A stretch of DNA of 10,220 nucleotides from Phycisphaeraceae bacterium (GCA_016763955.1 JAESSU010000187.1:1-10220), one strand, 5' to 3'; positions 1 to 6,034 are shown, numbered from the stretch's first letter. Numbers and translations are program-made. The notes: a model not told the origin generated them from the letters alone.

Positions 1-418
1 AGTAAACCACGCCTGTGCATTTGCCATCTTCAACGAGAATATCATCAACCGTGCCTGCAATGAGCTGGATGTTATCGCGGGTTTTAAGCAGTCTCTGAAC
101 TTCACGGGCATAGCGATATTTGTCAGACTGACATCGCGGGCCACGCACCGCTGGCCCCTTTGAAGCGTTGAGAATGCGGAATTGAATACCCGTCGCATCC
201 GCAGCAAGCCCCATCAGGCCACCTAACGCATCGATCTCACGAACGATCTGTCCTTTAGCCAGTCCGCCAATAGCAGGGTTGCAGCTCATAGCCCCGATTT
301 TGTCGAGTTCCATGGTGATCATCGTGACCTGCGCACCGAGATTCGCACACGCCCAGGCTGCTTCAGAACCTGCGTGTCCACCACCAATCACCACAATATC
401 AACAGCCTGGGCGGGCAT
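1..418 (-). CDS. mnmG: MnmG (GidA), tRNA uridine-5-carboxymethylaminomethyl modification enzyme, N-terminal part
   Basis: Reading the minus strand from the ATG at 418 gives 139 residues that run off the window at base 1. The start matches the FAD-binding N-terminus of MnmG: a beta strand DIVVIGGG followed by GGGHAGSEAA (residues 12-21), the conserved SCNPAIGGLAKG segment (45-56) and AVRGPRCQSDKYRY further on. In known bacteria MnmG is an FAD enzyme that works with MnmE to install the cmnm5 group on wobble U34 of certain tRNAs. The usual length is about 620 residues, so roughly the first fifth is present. The gene is divergent from the helicase at 617. There is no Shine-Dalgarno sequence before the ATG, and a perfect TATAAT box lies only 10 bases upstream, suggesting a very short or absent leader. 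Family identity is secure; the leader is inference. Confidence 0.95.
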   Translation of the reverse strand, partial: MPAQAVDIVVIGGGHAGSEAAWACANLGAQVTMITMELDKIGAMSCNPAIGGLAKGQIVREIDALGGLMGLAADATGIQFRILNASKGPAVRGPRCQSDKYRYAREVQRLLKTRDNIQLIAGTVDDILVEDGKCTGVVY

Positions 419-427
419 AGTCGGGTG

Positions 428-433
428 ATTATA
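428..433 (-). promoter_or_regulatory. Perfect -10 box very close to the mnmG start
   Basis: TATAAT reads on the minus strand from 433 to 428. Ten bases separate it from the ATG at 418, so initiation at the usual distance would begin about 3-4 nt before the start codon. A 17-bp spacer would place ATTAAT at the -35 position, which is weak. With no ribosome-binding site visible, the mRNA may be leaderless. Confidence 0.45.
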
Positions 434-451
434 CAGTATTTGACCGAAATA

Positions 452-613
452 TTAATCACAAAGGCACGACGGACATAAAGGACACGAAGCAATGAAAATA
501 AAAAAGAATGTTTCGATCATTTTGACCACATGATCTGCAATACAAGTCACAACTCATTATTTATAAATAGTTTTTTGTCTTGATCTTTGTGTCCTTCGTG
601 CTTTTGTGATTAA
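452..613. repeat. Long imperfect inverted repeat between mnmG and the helicase
   Basis: The left arm (452-480) and the reverse complement of the right arm (613-585) match at 26 of 29 positions. Both contain the core TTAATCACAAA-GCACGA-GGACA-AAAG. The arms are separated by 104 bp of AT-rich sequence that contains no gene. The right arm ends three bases before the furthest upstream ATG (617) of the helicase. Similar CACAAAGGCACGAAGGACACAAAG-like elements occur scattered between genes in various environmental bacteria as far as I recall, so this may be a dispersed palindromic element of the REP or MITE kind. No transposase is present. The symmetry is seen directly; the element class is inference. 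Confidence 0.7.
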
Positions 614-616
614 ATA

Positions 617-2980
617 ATGGGTTACAAAATTCCAAAAATCGCAGATAAACAAGAGTCCAAACTGCCTTTGTATCTCTGTTATCATATGCAGATGAATGAA
701 ATGGATTTCGATAACAATCCTCTGCCATCGGTGGAGGAAATGGACCCGTTACTTGAAGGTCTCACCGAGCCTCAGCTTCAGGCGGTGACACATGTCAACG
801 GCCCGCTACTAGTGCTCGCAGGCGCCGGGTCTGGTAAAACGCGAACCATCACAAGGCGCATTGCCTATTTGATCAAACGCTGTGACATTGCGCCTTGGAA
901 TGTGCTTGCCATTACGTTTACCAACAAAGCTGCTGGCGAGATGCGTGAGCGTGTCCGTCAGTTGCTCACCGAGCGTCAATCCAACGCGGTGACCATTGGC
1001 ACGTTTCATAGTCTCTGCTCACGGATTTTGCGCAAGTATGCCACGGTGTTAAATTTGCCAACGTCCTTTACGATTTATGACGCATCCGATCAAACCCGTG
1101 CGATGAAACAAGCACTTATTGACCTGCAAATGGATACCAGCCATTTTCCCCCAGGCAAACTATTGCACACCATCTCCAGTGATAAAAATGAACTGATCGG
1201 CCCAGATGCCTATGCCCAAAATGCTTCGGACTTCTTTTCTAAGAAGGTAGCCAAAGTCTACGTCAAATACCAGCAGATTCTCACGAAGAATAAAGCGATG
1301 GACTTTGATGACCTGATCCTTAACACGGTCAAGCTCATGCAACATTTCCCCGCGGTTCTTGAGGAATTGCAAGACCGCTTCCGATACATTCTCATTGACG
1401 AATATCAAGACACCAACCATGCTCAGTTTGTCCTAGCGAATGCCCTAGCTCGCGGGCATAACAACTTCAATGTCACCGGCGACCCCGACCAATCCATCTA
1501 CGGCTGGCGAGGTGCGAACATCACCAATATTTTGGAATTTGAACAGCACTTTCCAGACACCAAAACAGTCAAGCTCGAACAGAACTATCGCTCAACACAA
1601 TTGATCCTAGCCGCAGCAGATCAGTTGATTCAAAACAACACACAACGCAAACATAAAGCACTGTGGACCGAGAATGAAAAAGGGCTGCCCATTCGCTGCT
1701 TTGCTTGTAATGATGAACGCCATGAAGCGACAGTCGTGGTCGAGCAATTCAAAGAACTCAAAAACGAGTTAGGACTTGGCTGGAATGATTTTGCTATCTT
1801 TTACCGTGCAAACGCACTGTCACGTGTATTAGAAGATGCGTTTCGTAAACAAACGATCCCCTACCAAATTGCCCGAGGTACGGCATTCTTTGACCGCAAA
1901 GAAGTCAAAGATGCCATGGCATATCTCCGCGCAATTGTGAACCCCGATGACGAAGTAAACCTACTGCGAATCATCAACATGCCCCCGCGTGGGATTAGCA
2001 GCCCCACTGTCAAAGCACTCCAAGCACATGCCATTGCAGATCACATGTCCGTTAATGATCTAATGAAGCAAGCGGAAATAGTGCCTTCACTAAACAACCG
2101 CGCAATCGCCTCCGTCAAAAAATTTGCAGCACAACTTGATCAATGGCGACTGAGGCTTGAACAAGGCGACTGCGAAGCGCCGTTATATCAATACGTCGAA
2201 ACCATTCTCAGTGAGTCAGGCATCGAAGAACGCTACCGCAATGACAGCTCAGACCCCGATGGTGATCGCCTTGAAAACCTTGGCGAAATGGTCACCTCCG
2301 CTCAAGAATTTGAGAAAGACCAAATCACAGACTTTGATGCACAAACCACCGAAGTCTCCGAACTAACACTCGAAATGAAAATGCTCGGCTATCTCGAACA
2401 CGTTGCACTCGTAAGTGACACCGACAGCATCGAAGCCGGTGAAGGCATGGTCACCCTGATGACACTACATGCAGCTAAAGGACTCGAATTCCCCGTGGTG
2501 GCAATCATCGGCATGGAAGATGGCATGCTCCCGCATGAACGATCACTCCAAGAAAAAACCATTGAAGAAGAGCGCAGACTCTGCTTTGTCGGGATCACTC
2601 GTGCGATGCGCGTGCTCCTATTAACCAACGCACGATTCCGAAGTGTCTTTGGCAAGTCCTCAGCCACGATCCCAAGCCGATTCCTAACGGAGCTGCCCAG
2701 AGAATTACTCCAAACCCATAACGTCTCTGACCAAGGCGCCCAATCAGGCGGCTATCGCGGAGGCAATCGTGGTCACGGGGGCCCTAAAAGTGAAAGTGAC
2801 GATCCGTTCCTTAAGCAATACCCGCCGGGCACGATGGTTCGTCATCCACAATTTGGCATTGGCAAAATCATACAAATCCGATCCGGGGGCGCACACACAC
2901 GCGCAACCGTGGGGTTTGAACGATCAGGTGTCAAAACCCTAATTCTGCAATATGCACGGTTAGAAATCGTGGATTTTTAA
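617..2980 (+). CDS. pcrA: PcrA/UvrD-type superfamily 1A 3'-5' DNA helicase
   Basis: This is an ATP-dependent DNA helicase used in nucleotide excision repair, replication restart and removal of obstacles such as stalled RNA polymerase. All SF1A motifs are visible: Q motif LTEPQLQAV (49-57), Walker A AGAGSGKT (68-75), Ia ITFTNKAAGEMRE (from 99), Ib IGTFHSLCSR (127-136), Walker B/DEYQDTN (261-267), III GDPDQSIYGWRGA (288-300), IV EQNYRST (321-327), V TLHAAKGLEF (616-625) and VI EEERRLCFVGITRA (650-663). A Gly-rich linker (707-723) leads to a C-terminal Tudor-like domain (YPPGTMVRHPQFGIGKI, from 735), the PcrA/UvrD hallmark that contacts RNA polymerase. At 787 residues it is slightly longer than usual. 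The extra comes from the N-terminus, so ATGs at 686, 692 or 701 are plausible true starts. None has a good Shine-Dalgarno sequence. The gap to trpF is 51 bp. Confidence 0.95.
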   Translation: MGYKIPKIADKQESKLPLYLCYHMQMNEMDFDNNPLPSVEEMDPLLEGLTEPQLQAVTHVNGPLLVLAGAGSGKTRTITRRIAYLIKRCDIAPWNVLAITFTNKAAGEMRERVRQLLTERQSNAVTIGTFHSLCSRILRKYATVLNLPTSFTIYDASDQTRAMKQALIDLQMDTSHFPPGKLLHTISSDKNELIGPDAYAQNASDFFSKKVAKVYVKYQQILTKNKAMDFDDLILNTVKLMQHFPAVLEELQDRFRYILIDEYQDTNHAQFVLANALARGHNNFNVTGDPDQSIYGWRGANITNILEFEQHFPDTKTVKLEQNYRSTQLILAAADQLIQNNTQRKHKALWTENEKGLPIRCFACNDERHEATVVVEQFKELKNELGLGWNDFAIFYRANALSRVLEDAFRKQTIPYQIARGTAFFDRKEVKDAMAYLRAIVNPDDEVNLLRIINMPPRGISSPTVKALQAHAIADHMSVNDLMKQAEIVPSLNNRAIASVKKFAAQLDQWRLRLEQGDCEAPLYQYVETILSESGIEERYRNDSSDPDGDRLENLGEMVTSAQEFEKDQITDFDAQTTEVSELTLEMKMLGYLEHVALVSDTDSIEAGEGMVTLMTLHAAKGLEFPVVAIIGMEDGMLPHERSLQEKTIEEERRLCFVGITRAMRVLLLTNARFRSVFGKSSATIPSRFLTELPRELLQTHNVSDQGAQSGGYRGGNRGHGGPKSESDDPFLKQYPPGTMVRHPQFGIGKIIQIRSGGAHTRATVGFERSGVKTLILQYARLEIVDF

Positions 2981-3031
2981 TGCAAACCATTTAAAATGTT
3001 TTACAGTAGTATCAAAATAGGCTGGTGAACG

Positions 3032-3676
3032 ATGACACGCACACGTATCAAAATTTGTGGTTTTACGGATGCCAACCTTGCGCTAGCTGCGGTGAATGCA
3101 GGGGCTGATGCAATTGGTCTAAACTTTGTCAGCAAGTCACCTCGCGTGGTAACCATTGACCAAGCAAAAATCATCCTAAGCACCCTGCCCGCATTTGTGC
3201 AGCCAGTCGCTGTGTTTTGTGATGCTCCAACAGAGCAGATCATCACCCTCACCCAAGAGCTGGGGATTAACACCGTGCAACTCCATGGCAAGGAACCGCT
3301 GAGTTTTGCCAACTATCTGTCGCCATTAAAAATCATTAAAGCCTTGCCGTTTGATGATCAATTTCAGCATGAAGTCGAAAGTTGGGGCGAGCATTGCCAG
3401 AACCTTGCGGGCATTATTATTGATGCGCCACCTAAAGACGGACTCACCGGCGGGACAGGTGTTGCCCTCGACTGGGAAAAACTTTCGCAGATCAAACAAC
3501 CGCATTGGCCGCCGCTAATTCTCGCAGGCGGATTGACCCCCGGAAATGTCCGACAAGCAATCACGACGGTCAAACCTTACGGCGTGGATGTTGCTAGCGG
3601 CGTAGAAATTGAACGTGGCTTTAAGGATCAAACACTCATTGAACAATTCTGTGACGCGGTGTGTTTAGTTAAATGA
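3032..3676 (+). CDS. trpF: Phosphoribosylanthranilate isomerase
   Basis: TrpF is the cytoplasmic TIM-barrel enzyme that converts N-(5'-phosphoribosyl)anthranilate to CdRP by an Amadori rearrangement, the third step of tryptophan synthesis from chorismate. The 214 residues match the family length of about 200-220. Visible motifs are KICG (7-10) with the catalytic-base cysteine at C9, GLNF...SPR (29-38), VQLHG (82-86), the catalytic acid D131 in IIIDAP, GGTG (140-143), LAGGLTPGNV (164-173) and the phosphate-binding GVDVASGVE (184-192). No other trp genes are nearby, so it is an isolated pathway gene. The start has only a weak, close GGTGA at 3024-3028. It lies 51 bp after the helicase and 35 bp before the next gene on the same strand, so co-transcription is possible. 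Confidence 0.96.
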   Translation: MTRTRIKICGFTDANLALAAVNAGADAIGLNFVSKSPRVVTIDQAKIILSTLPAFVQPVAVFCDAPTEQIITLTQELGINTVQLHGKEPLSFANYLSPLKIIKALPFDDQFQHEVESWGEHCQNLAGIIIDAPPKDGLTGGTGVALDWEKLSQIKQPHWPPLILAGGLTPGNVRQAITTVKPYGVDVASGVEIERGFKDQTLIEQFCDAVCLVK

Positions 3677-3711
3677 GCCAATAAAATTTCAAAGCTTCCG
3701 GGAGAATAACC

Positions 3712-4578
3712 ATGAACGCAATTAAGCAGGCACGTGAAGCAGGTGTGATTCTTGATGACCAGAATGCCATTGCTGAAGACTTGCCTTGCGTGGGTTGCGG
3801 GTATCTGTTGCGGAGTCTGCAGCCGGATCGGGATTGCCCTGAATGCGGCCGTCCTGTGGGGGACACCACGCGATTACAACGCTTAAAACGTTACCCCTTA
3901 GCATGGCTTAAACAAATGCAGCTAGGGCTGCAACTAACTCAAATAACCAGCGTCATTTTTACATTGGCAATGGTGATCTTTACGGTGAGCTTACAACAGA
4001 ACATGCGTATGGCTGCTTCAGCCACACTCACCATGGTGGATGTGCTATTGGTTGCCATTCTATTTCCCGGAGCAGTCGGTTTCTGGTTACTGACGCAACC
4101 TTATCAACACAACGCATGTGTCATTAACTGGAGACGGCTGGCACGATTTATAACACTCACTAGCGTGATTGGCTTTGTGCTATGCCTAATCATTCCAGCG
4201 ATTACAGAAACCCTAGGATTGTTTGAGACGATGGGGATTTTGACCGCATGGTTTGCCATCGGCGCATGGGCGATTTTGCAACACGCTTCGGCTATTGCGC
4301 AGATGATCCCCCACCGCCAGATGACGAGTTGGAGTCGTAGATTAAGCGTGTTTACGCTGATTTACTTAATTGGATGTGCGGTGTATGGCGGCTGTCTATC
4401 AATGGGACTTAACTCGATGGTCGGCCCATTTACACGCAATATTTTGTATCACACTGTACCGATGATCGGCGTGGGGATACTCATTACCTTATGTGTGGTG
4501 TATGTTTTTTTACTCAAATGGTATCAACGGCGATTTGCTGAAGCGATCAAGCAAACGGATGAAGACCGCAAAAACTAA
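3712..4578 (+). CDS. Zinc-ribbon integral membrane protein of unknown function
   Basis: I recognise the architecture but not a function. The N-terminus carries a predicted zinc ribbon with four cysteines, CVGCG (C26, C29) and CPECG (C42, C45), separated by a YLLRSLQPDRD-type loop. Six hydrophobic segments follow, at about 77-95, 109-128, 145-164, 173-192, 209-229 and 249-269. The protein ends in a charged tail (KQTDEDRKN). Short membrane proteins with a CxxCGYxLxxL...CPECG leader are typical of planctomycetes and are usually annotated as hypothetical. The ribbon should lie in the cytoplasm, before the first helix. GGGAG at 3700-3704, seven bases before the ATG, is the best ribosome-binding site among the first plus-strand genes and supports this start. 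The gene follows trpF by 35 bp, but nothing visible links their roles. Confidence 0.85.
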   Translation: MNAIKQAREAGVILDDQNAIAEDLPCVGCGYLLRSLQPDRDCPECGRPVGDTTRLQRLKRYPLAWLKQMQLGLQLTQITSVIFTLAMVIFTVSLQQNMRMAASATLTMVDVLLVAILFPGAVGFWLLTQPYQHNACVINWRRLARFITLTSVIGFVLCLIIPAITETLGLFETMGILTAWFAIGAWAILQHASAIAQMIPHRQMTSWSRRLSVFTLIYLIGCAVYGGCLSMGLNSMVGPFTRNILYHTVPMIGVGILITLCVVYVFLLKWYQRRFAEAIKQTDEDRKN

Positions 4579-4634
4579 AAACGAGTTGATGGAGACAAAG
4601 GGAAGGTTCTTGAAGTACGAATAACTTCCGTAGG

Positions 4635-4670
4635 TCAGGGGGTGACTCAGGGGGTGACTCCGGGGGTGAC
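4635..4670. repeat. Three tandem 12-bp copies at the 3' end of the rhodanese-like gene
   Basis: On the plus strand the copies are TCAGGGGGTGAC (4635-4646), the same again (4647-4658) and TCCGGGGGTGAC (4659-4670), with a single base difference. On the coding (minus) strand the first copy reads GTC ACC CCC GGA (Val-Thr-Pro-Gly). The next ends in TGA, which is the stop codon of the gene. The third copy lies beyond the stop and would again end in TGA. Confidence 0.9.
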
Positions 4671-5078
4671 TTTGCCGCCGTAGGCTTGCCACATTTCCAC
4701 GCCACCGCGGAAGTCATGGACATTTTTGTAATTCTGGGAGAGCAGCTTTTTAGCTGCTGCGGGTGACAGATATTCGGTCCACCCTGTTGCATAGACGACG
4801 ATGTCAGTCGCATCAGCAAGTCGCTCGTCAGCTGGATGCAAATCGGGAATACTGATATTAATTGCATGAGGAATATGGCCTGTGGCATAACGCTGAGCAG
4901 AACGTACATCCACAATCACCAATTTAACTTTCGGGTCTGCTTGCAACTTGAGCAAGCTAGGATATTCCAGTTGCACCAAGTCTTGATCACTGGTTTTAGG
5001 CGAAGAACTACAGCCAGTCACAGCAACCATCAAGGTGACCGTGAGCAGAAGACAAAAAGTTAAGACGATGCGATGCAT
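4647..5078 (-). CDS. Rhodanese-fold lipoprotein lacking the catalytic cysteine
   Basis: The 143-residue product begins with a lipoprotein signal: MHRI, a hydrophobic stretch (5-20) and the lipobox-like AVTGC with C23 as the predicted lipidated cysteine, followed by SSS. It is therefore probably membrane-anchored and exported. Residues about 35-137 form a single rhodanese domain: VIVDVRSAQRYATGHIPHAINI (54-75), a VVYATGW strand-loop (94-100) and NVHDFRGGVEMWQAYG (119-134). In active sulfurtransferases the loop carries a cysteine straight after VVY (as in VVYCxxG). Here that position is Ala97, and the only cysteines are C9 and C23 in the signal region, so sulfur transfer by the usual persulfide is unlikely. 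GGAGG (reverse complement of 5088-5092), nine bases before the ATG, fixes the start. The C-terminus KVTPGVTP comes from the tandem repeat. The gene converges on the membrane protein upstream. Confidence 0.88.
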   Translation of the reverse strand: MHRIVLTFCLLLTVTLMVAVTGCSSSPKTSDQDLVQLEYPSLLKLQADPKVKLVIVDVRSAQRYATGHIPHAINISIPDLHPADERLADATDIVVYATGWTEYLSPAAAKKLLSQNYKNVHDFRGGVEMWQAYGGKVTPGVTP

Positions 5079-5120
5079 ATTTACAATCCTCCGACAGACG
5101 ACCTGCCATTTATGTGACCT

Positions 5121-5148
5121 AATTTAGGGTATATGTTAGCAGGTTCAA
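5121..5148 (-). promoter_or_regulatory. Candidate promoter of the rhodanese-like lipoprotein gene
   Basis: On the minus strand TTGAAC (5148-5143) and TAAATT (5126-5121) are separated by 16 bp. Each matches four of six consensus bases. It lies about 43 bases upstream of the ATG at 5078. This is a plausible but not strong sigma70-type promoter. Confidence 0.3.
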
Positions 5149-5155
5149 TCAGATT

Positions 5156-5169
5156 ATGTGAAGTCACAT
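5156..5169. promoter_or_regulatory. Perfect ATGTGA-AG-TCACAT dyad in a divergent intergenic region
   Basis: Six-base arms ATGTGA (5156-5161) and TCACAT (5164-5169) flank a 2-bp centre. A further ATGTGA half-site lies at 5112-5117. The half-sites resemble the TGTGA/TCACA pair of Crp/Fnr regulators, but the 2-bp centre is shorter than the usual 6 bp for CRP, so another regulator is possible. A TAGCAGGT direct repeat (5137-5144 and 5173-5180) flanks the dyad. The position between two divergent genes suits an operator. Function is inference. Confidence 0.35.
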
Positions 5170-5290
5170 CGATAGCAGGTCGATGTCCAGACAAGTTGGC
5201 AGAACGTTTGATTGGACGATCCATATCGGACGCATGCCATCATTAATTTTAGGAAACCGGGGGGACCGGTAGAACAAGGAAGCGTTGCAT

Positions 5291-5560
5291 ATGTCTATGC
5301 CCAAACGCCCTACTGATGCGTATATCGCCAAACTGCTTTGCCAATTACCACTGAACCTAAGTTGGAACGACATCACCTTACCAGAGAATGTTCTTAAAAC
5401 ACTAGATGAGGCAGATAAGCAACGCCTAATGTGTATCGTTGCATACAGTCTTGGGCGGTTACTAGATGATGACCGGGACACTACGGCAGACCCCGCCTTA
5501 GTGCCTAACATTGACCTATTTAAGCCAAACCAAAAGCACCTAGAGCTTTATTGCAGCTAA
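5291..5560 (+). CDS. Small orphan protein, 89 residues, function unknown
   Basis: I do not recognise a family. The ATG at 5291 is preceded by AAGGAAG (5276-5282) at an 8-bp spacing, a good ribosome-binding site, which favours it over the TTG two codons upstream. The sequence has the composition of a soluble, mainly helical protein: a basic N-terminus (MSMPKRP), a hydrophobic patch (YIAKLLCQLPLNLSW), a mixed helix (ENVLKTLDEADKQRLMCIVAYSLGRLL) and an acidic stretch (DDDRD, 59-63). There is no signal peptide or membrane segment. The stop codon lies in the left arm of an 11-bp inverted repeat, and a hairpin follows 32 bp downstream. It is divergent from the lipoprotein gene. It could be a non-coding artefact, but the ribosome-binding site and amino-acid composition favour a real gene. 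Confidence 0.5.
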   Translation: MSMPKRPTDAYIAKLLCQLPLNLSWNDITLPENVLKTLDEADKQRLMCIVAYSLGRLLDDDRDTTADPALVPNIDLFKPNQKHLELYCS

Positions 5561-5668
5561 AACGTTAGGCCTTGCATCTTGCGACGCATCAGCGACACGC
5601 CCCTGGAAGTGTCGCAGCTACTTTCTGTAACGATGCTGATCGTGATTCAATACTAAATTAGCTGCAAT
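5550..5668. repeat. 11-bp inverted repeat enclosing a hairpin
   Basis: ATTGCAGCTAA (5550-5560) is the exact reverse complement of TTAGCTGCAAT (5658-5668). The left arm contains the last codons and the stop of the small ORF. The enclosed 97 bp include the GCGACAC/GTGTCGC hairpin. This could be a folded 3' region or the relic of a small element; no gene is inside. Confidence 0.5.
5592..5615 (+). terminator. GC-rich hairpin downstream of the small ORF, possible terminator
   Basis: GCGACAC (5592-5598) pairs perfectly with GTGTCGC (5609-5615) around a 10-base loop. The following bases (AGCTACTTTCTG) contain only a weak T-run, so it is not a textbook intrinsic terminator. It could instead protect a 3' end. 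Confidence 0.35.
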
Positions 5669-5751
5669 GAACCACTAGGCTGTGTCAGCTCGATTTTGCC
5701 CCTCGGTCAACTGTTAAAGTCAGTTTGCATCGTATTTTTGGCGCAACATTT

Positions 5752-5766
5752 TTGACCTGCGGTCAA
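5752..5766. promoter_or_regulatory. Perfect palindrome TTGACC-TGC-GGTCAA
   Basis: Six-base arms surround a 3-bp centre, a size and form expected for a dimeric repressor or activator site. It sits two bases before a second palindrome and about 190 bp before the candidate promoter of the importer operon. The regulator is unknown. Confidence 0.4.
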
Positions 5767-5768
5767 TT

Positions 5769-5787
5769 CCGTGTTGACACAACACGG
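5769..5787. promoter_or_regulatory. Perfect 19-bp palindrome CCGTGTTG-ACA-CAACACGG containing TTGACA
   Basis: Eight-base arms flank ACA. The consensus -35 hexamer TTGACA (5774-5779) lies inside, with GACAAT (5796-5801) 16 bp downstream as a modest -10. The arrangement could be a promoter with an overlapping operator, or a strong hairpin in a transcript. No regulator gene is in the window to match it. Confidence 0.4.
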
Positions 5788-5956
5788 CTCGCTAAGACAA
5801 TTTTCGGGACGTGCGTTTGCCCTAGATGTCGCTTGCTGACGTTGGTAAAACCCTTGATAATCGTCTGCAATCATCCGATTATGATCACTGTTCAATGCAA
5901 ACTGTACGGGCATTGGATATGAAATACTTCTTGGATGCTGCAATAATATTGGTTAA

Positions 5957-5985
5957 TTGAATGCTGTTTAAACAGTTGATATACT
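5957..5985 (+). promoter_or_regulatory. Candidate promoter of the ABC importer operon with an operator-like palindrome in the spacer
   Basis: TTGAAT (5957-5962) and TATACT (5980-5985) are separated by exactly 17 bp, matching the sigma70-type consensus at four and five of six positions. The perfect palindrome CTGTTTAAACAG (5964-5975) lies entirely within the spacer, where a bound protein would block RNA polymerase. Transcription would begin near 5992, giving a leader of about 150 nt before the ATG at 6142. Confidence 0.5.
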
Positions 5986-5995
5986 TAGTGTTTGC

Positions 5996-6034
5996 ACCAC
6001 AAGTAGGCAATAAGACATCAAGCCCACTTGCGGT
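5996..6034 (+). promoter_or_regulatory. Leader hairpin of the ABC importer operon
   Basis: ACCACAAGTAGGC (5996-6008) and GCCCACTTGCGGT (6022-6034) pair at 11 of 13 positions around a 13-base loop, and C5995-G6035 extends the stem. It would form right at the 5' end of the transcript predicted from the promoter at 5957-5985. It could stabilise the mRNA or act in regulation. I do not recognise a riboswitch class. Confidence 0.35.

Noticed and set aside
562..567. TATAAA as a -10 box for the helicase gene
   Set aside because: The box lies in the AT-rich loop of the inverted repeat and has no acceptable -35 partner at 16-18 bp.
452..613. CRISPR or complete insertion sequence at the inverted repeat
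   Set aside because: There are only two arms, in inverted orientation, with no spacer series and no transposase reading frame inside.
4612..4628. GAAGT-ACGAATA-ACTTC hairpin between the convergent genes as a terminator
   Set aside because: The stem is only 5 bp, AT-rich and has no T-run on either strand.
5256..5270. ACCGG-GGGGA-CCGGT dyad before the orphan ORF
   Set aside because: The 5-bp arms are too short to claim an operator, and it lies just upstream of the ribosome-binding site; at most a minor mRNA hairpin.
5707..5943. Minus-strand frame of 78 residues and overlapping plus-strand frame (5725-5922)
   Set aside because: Neither has a ribosome-binding site or recognisable motif, they cover the adjacent palindromes, and their composition looks random.
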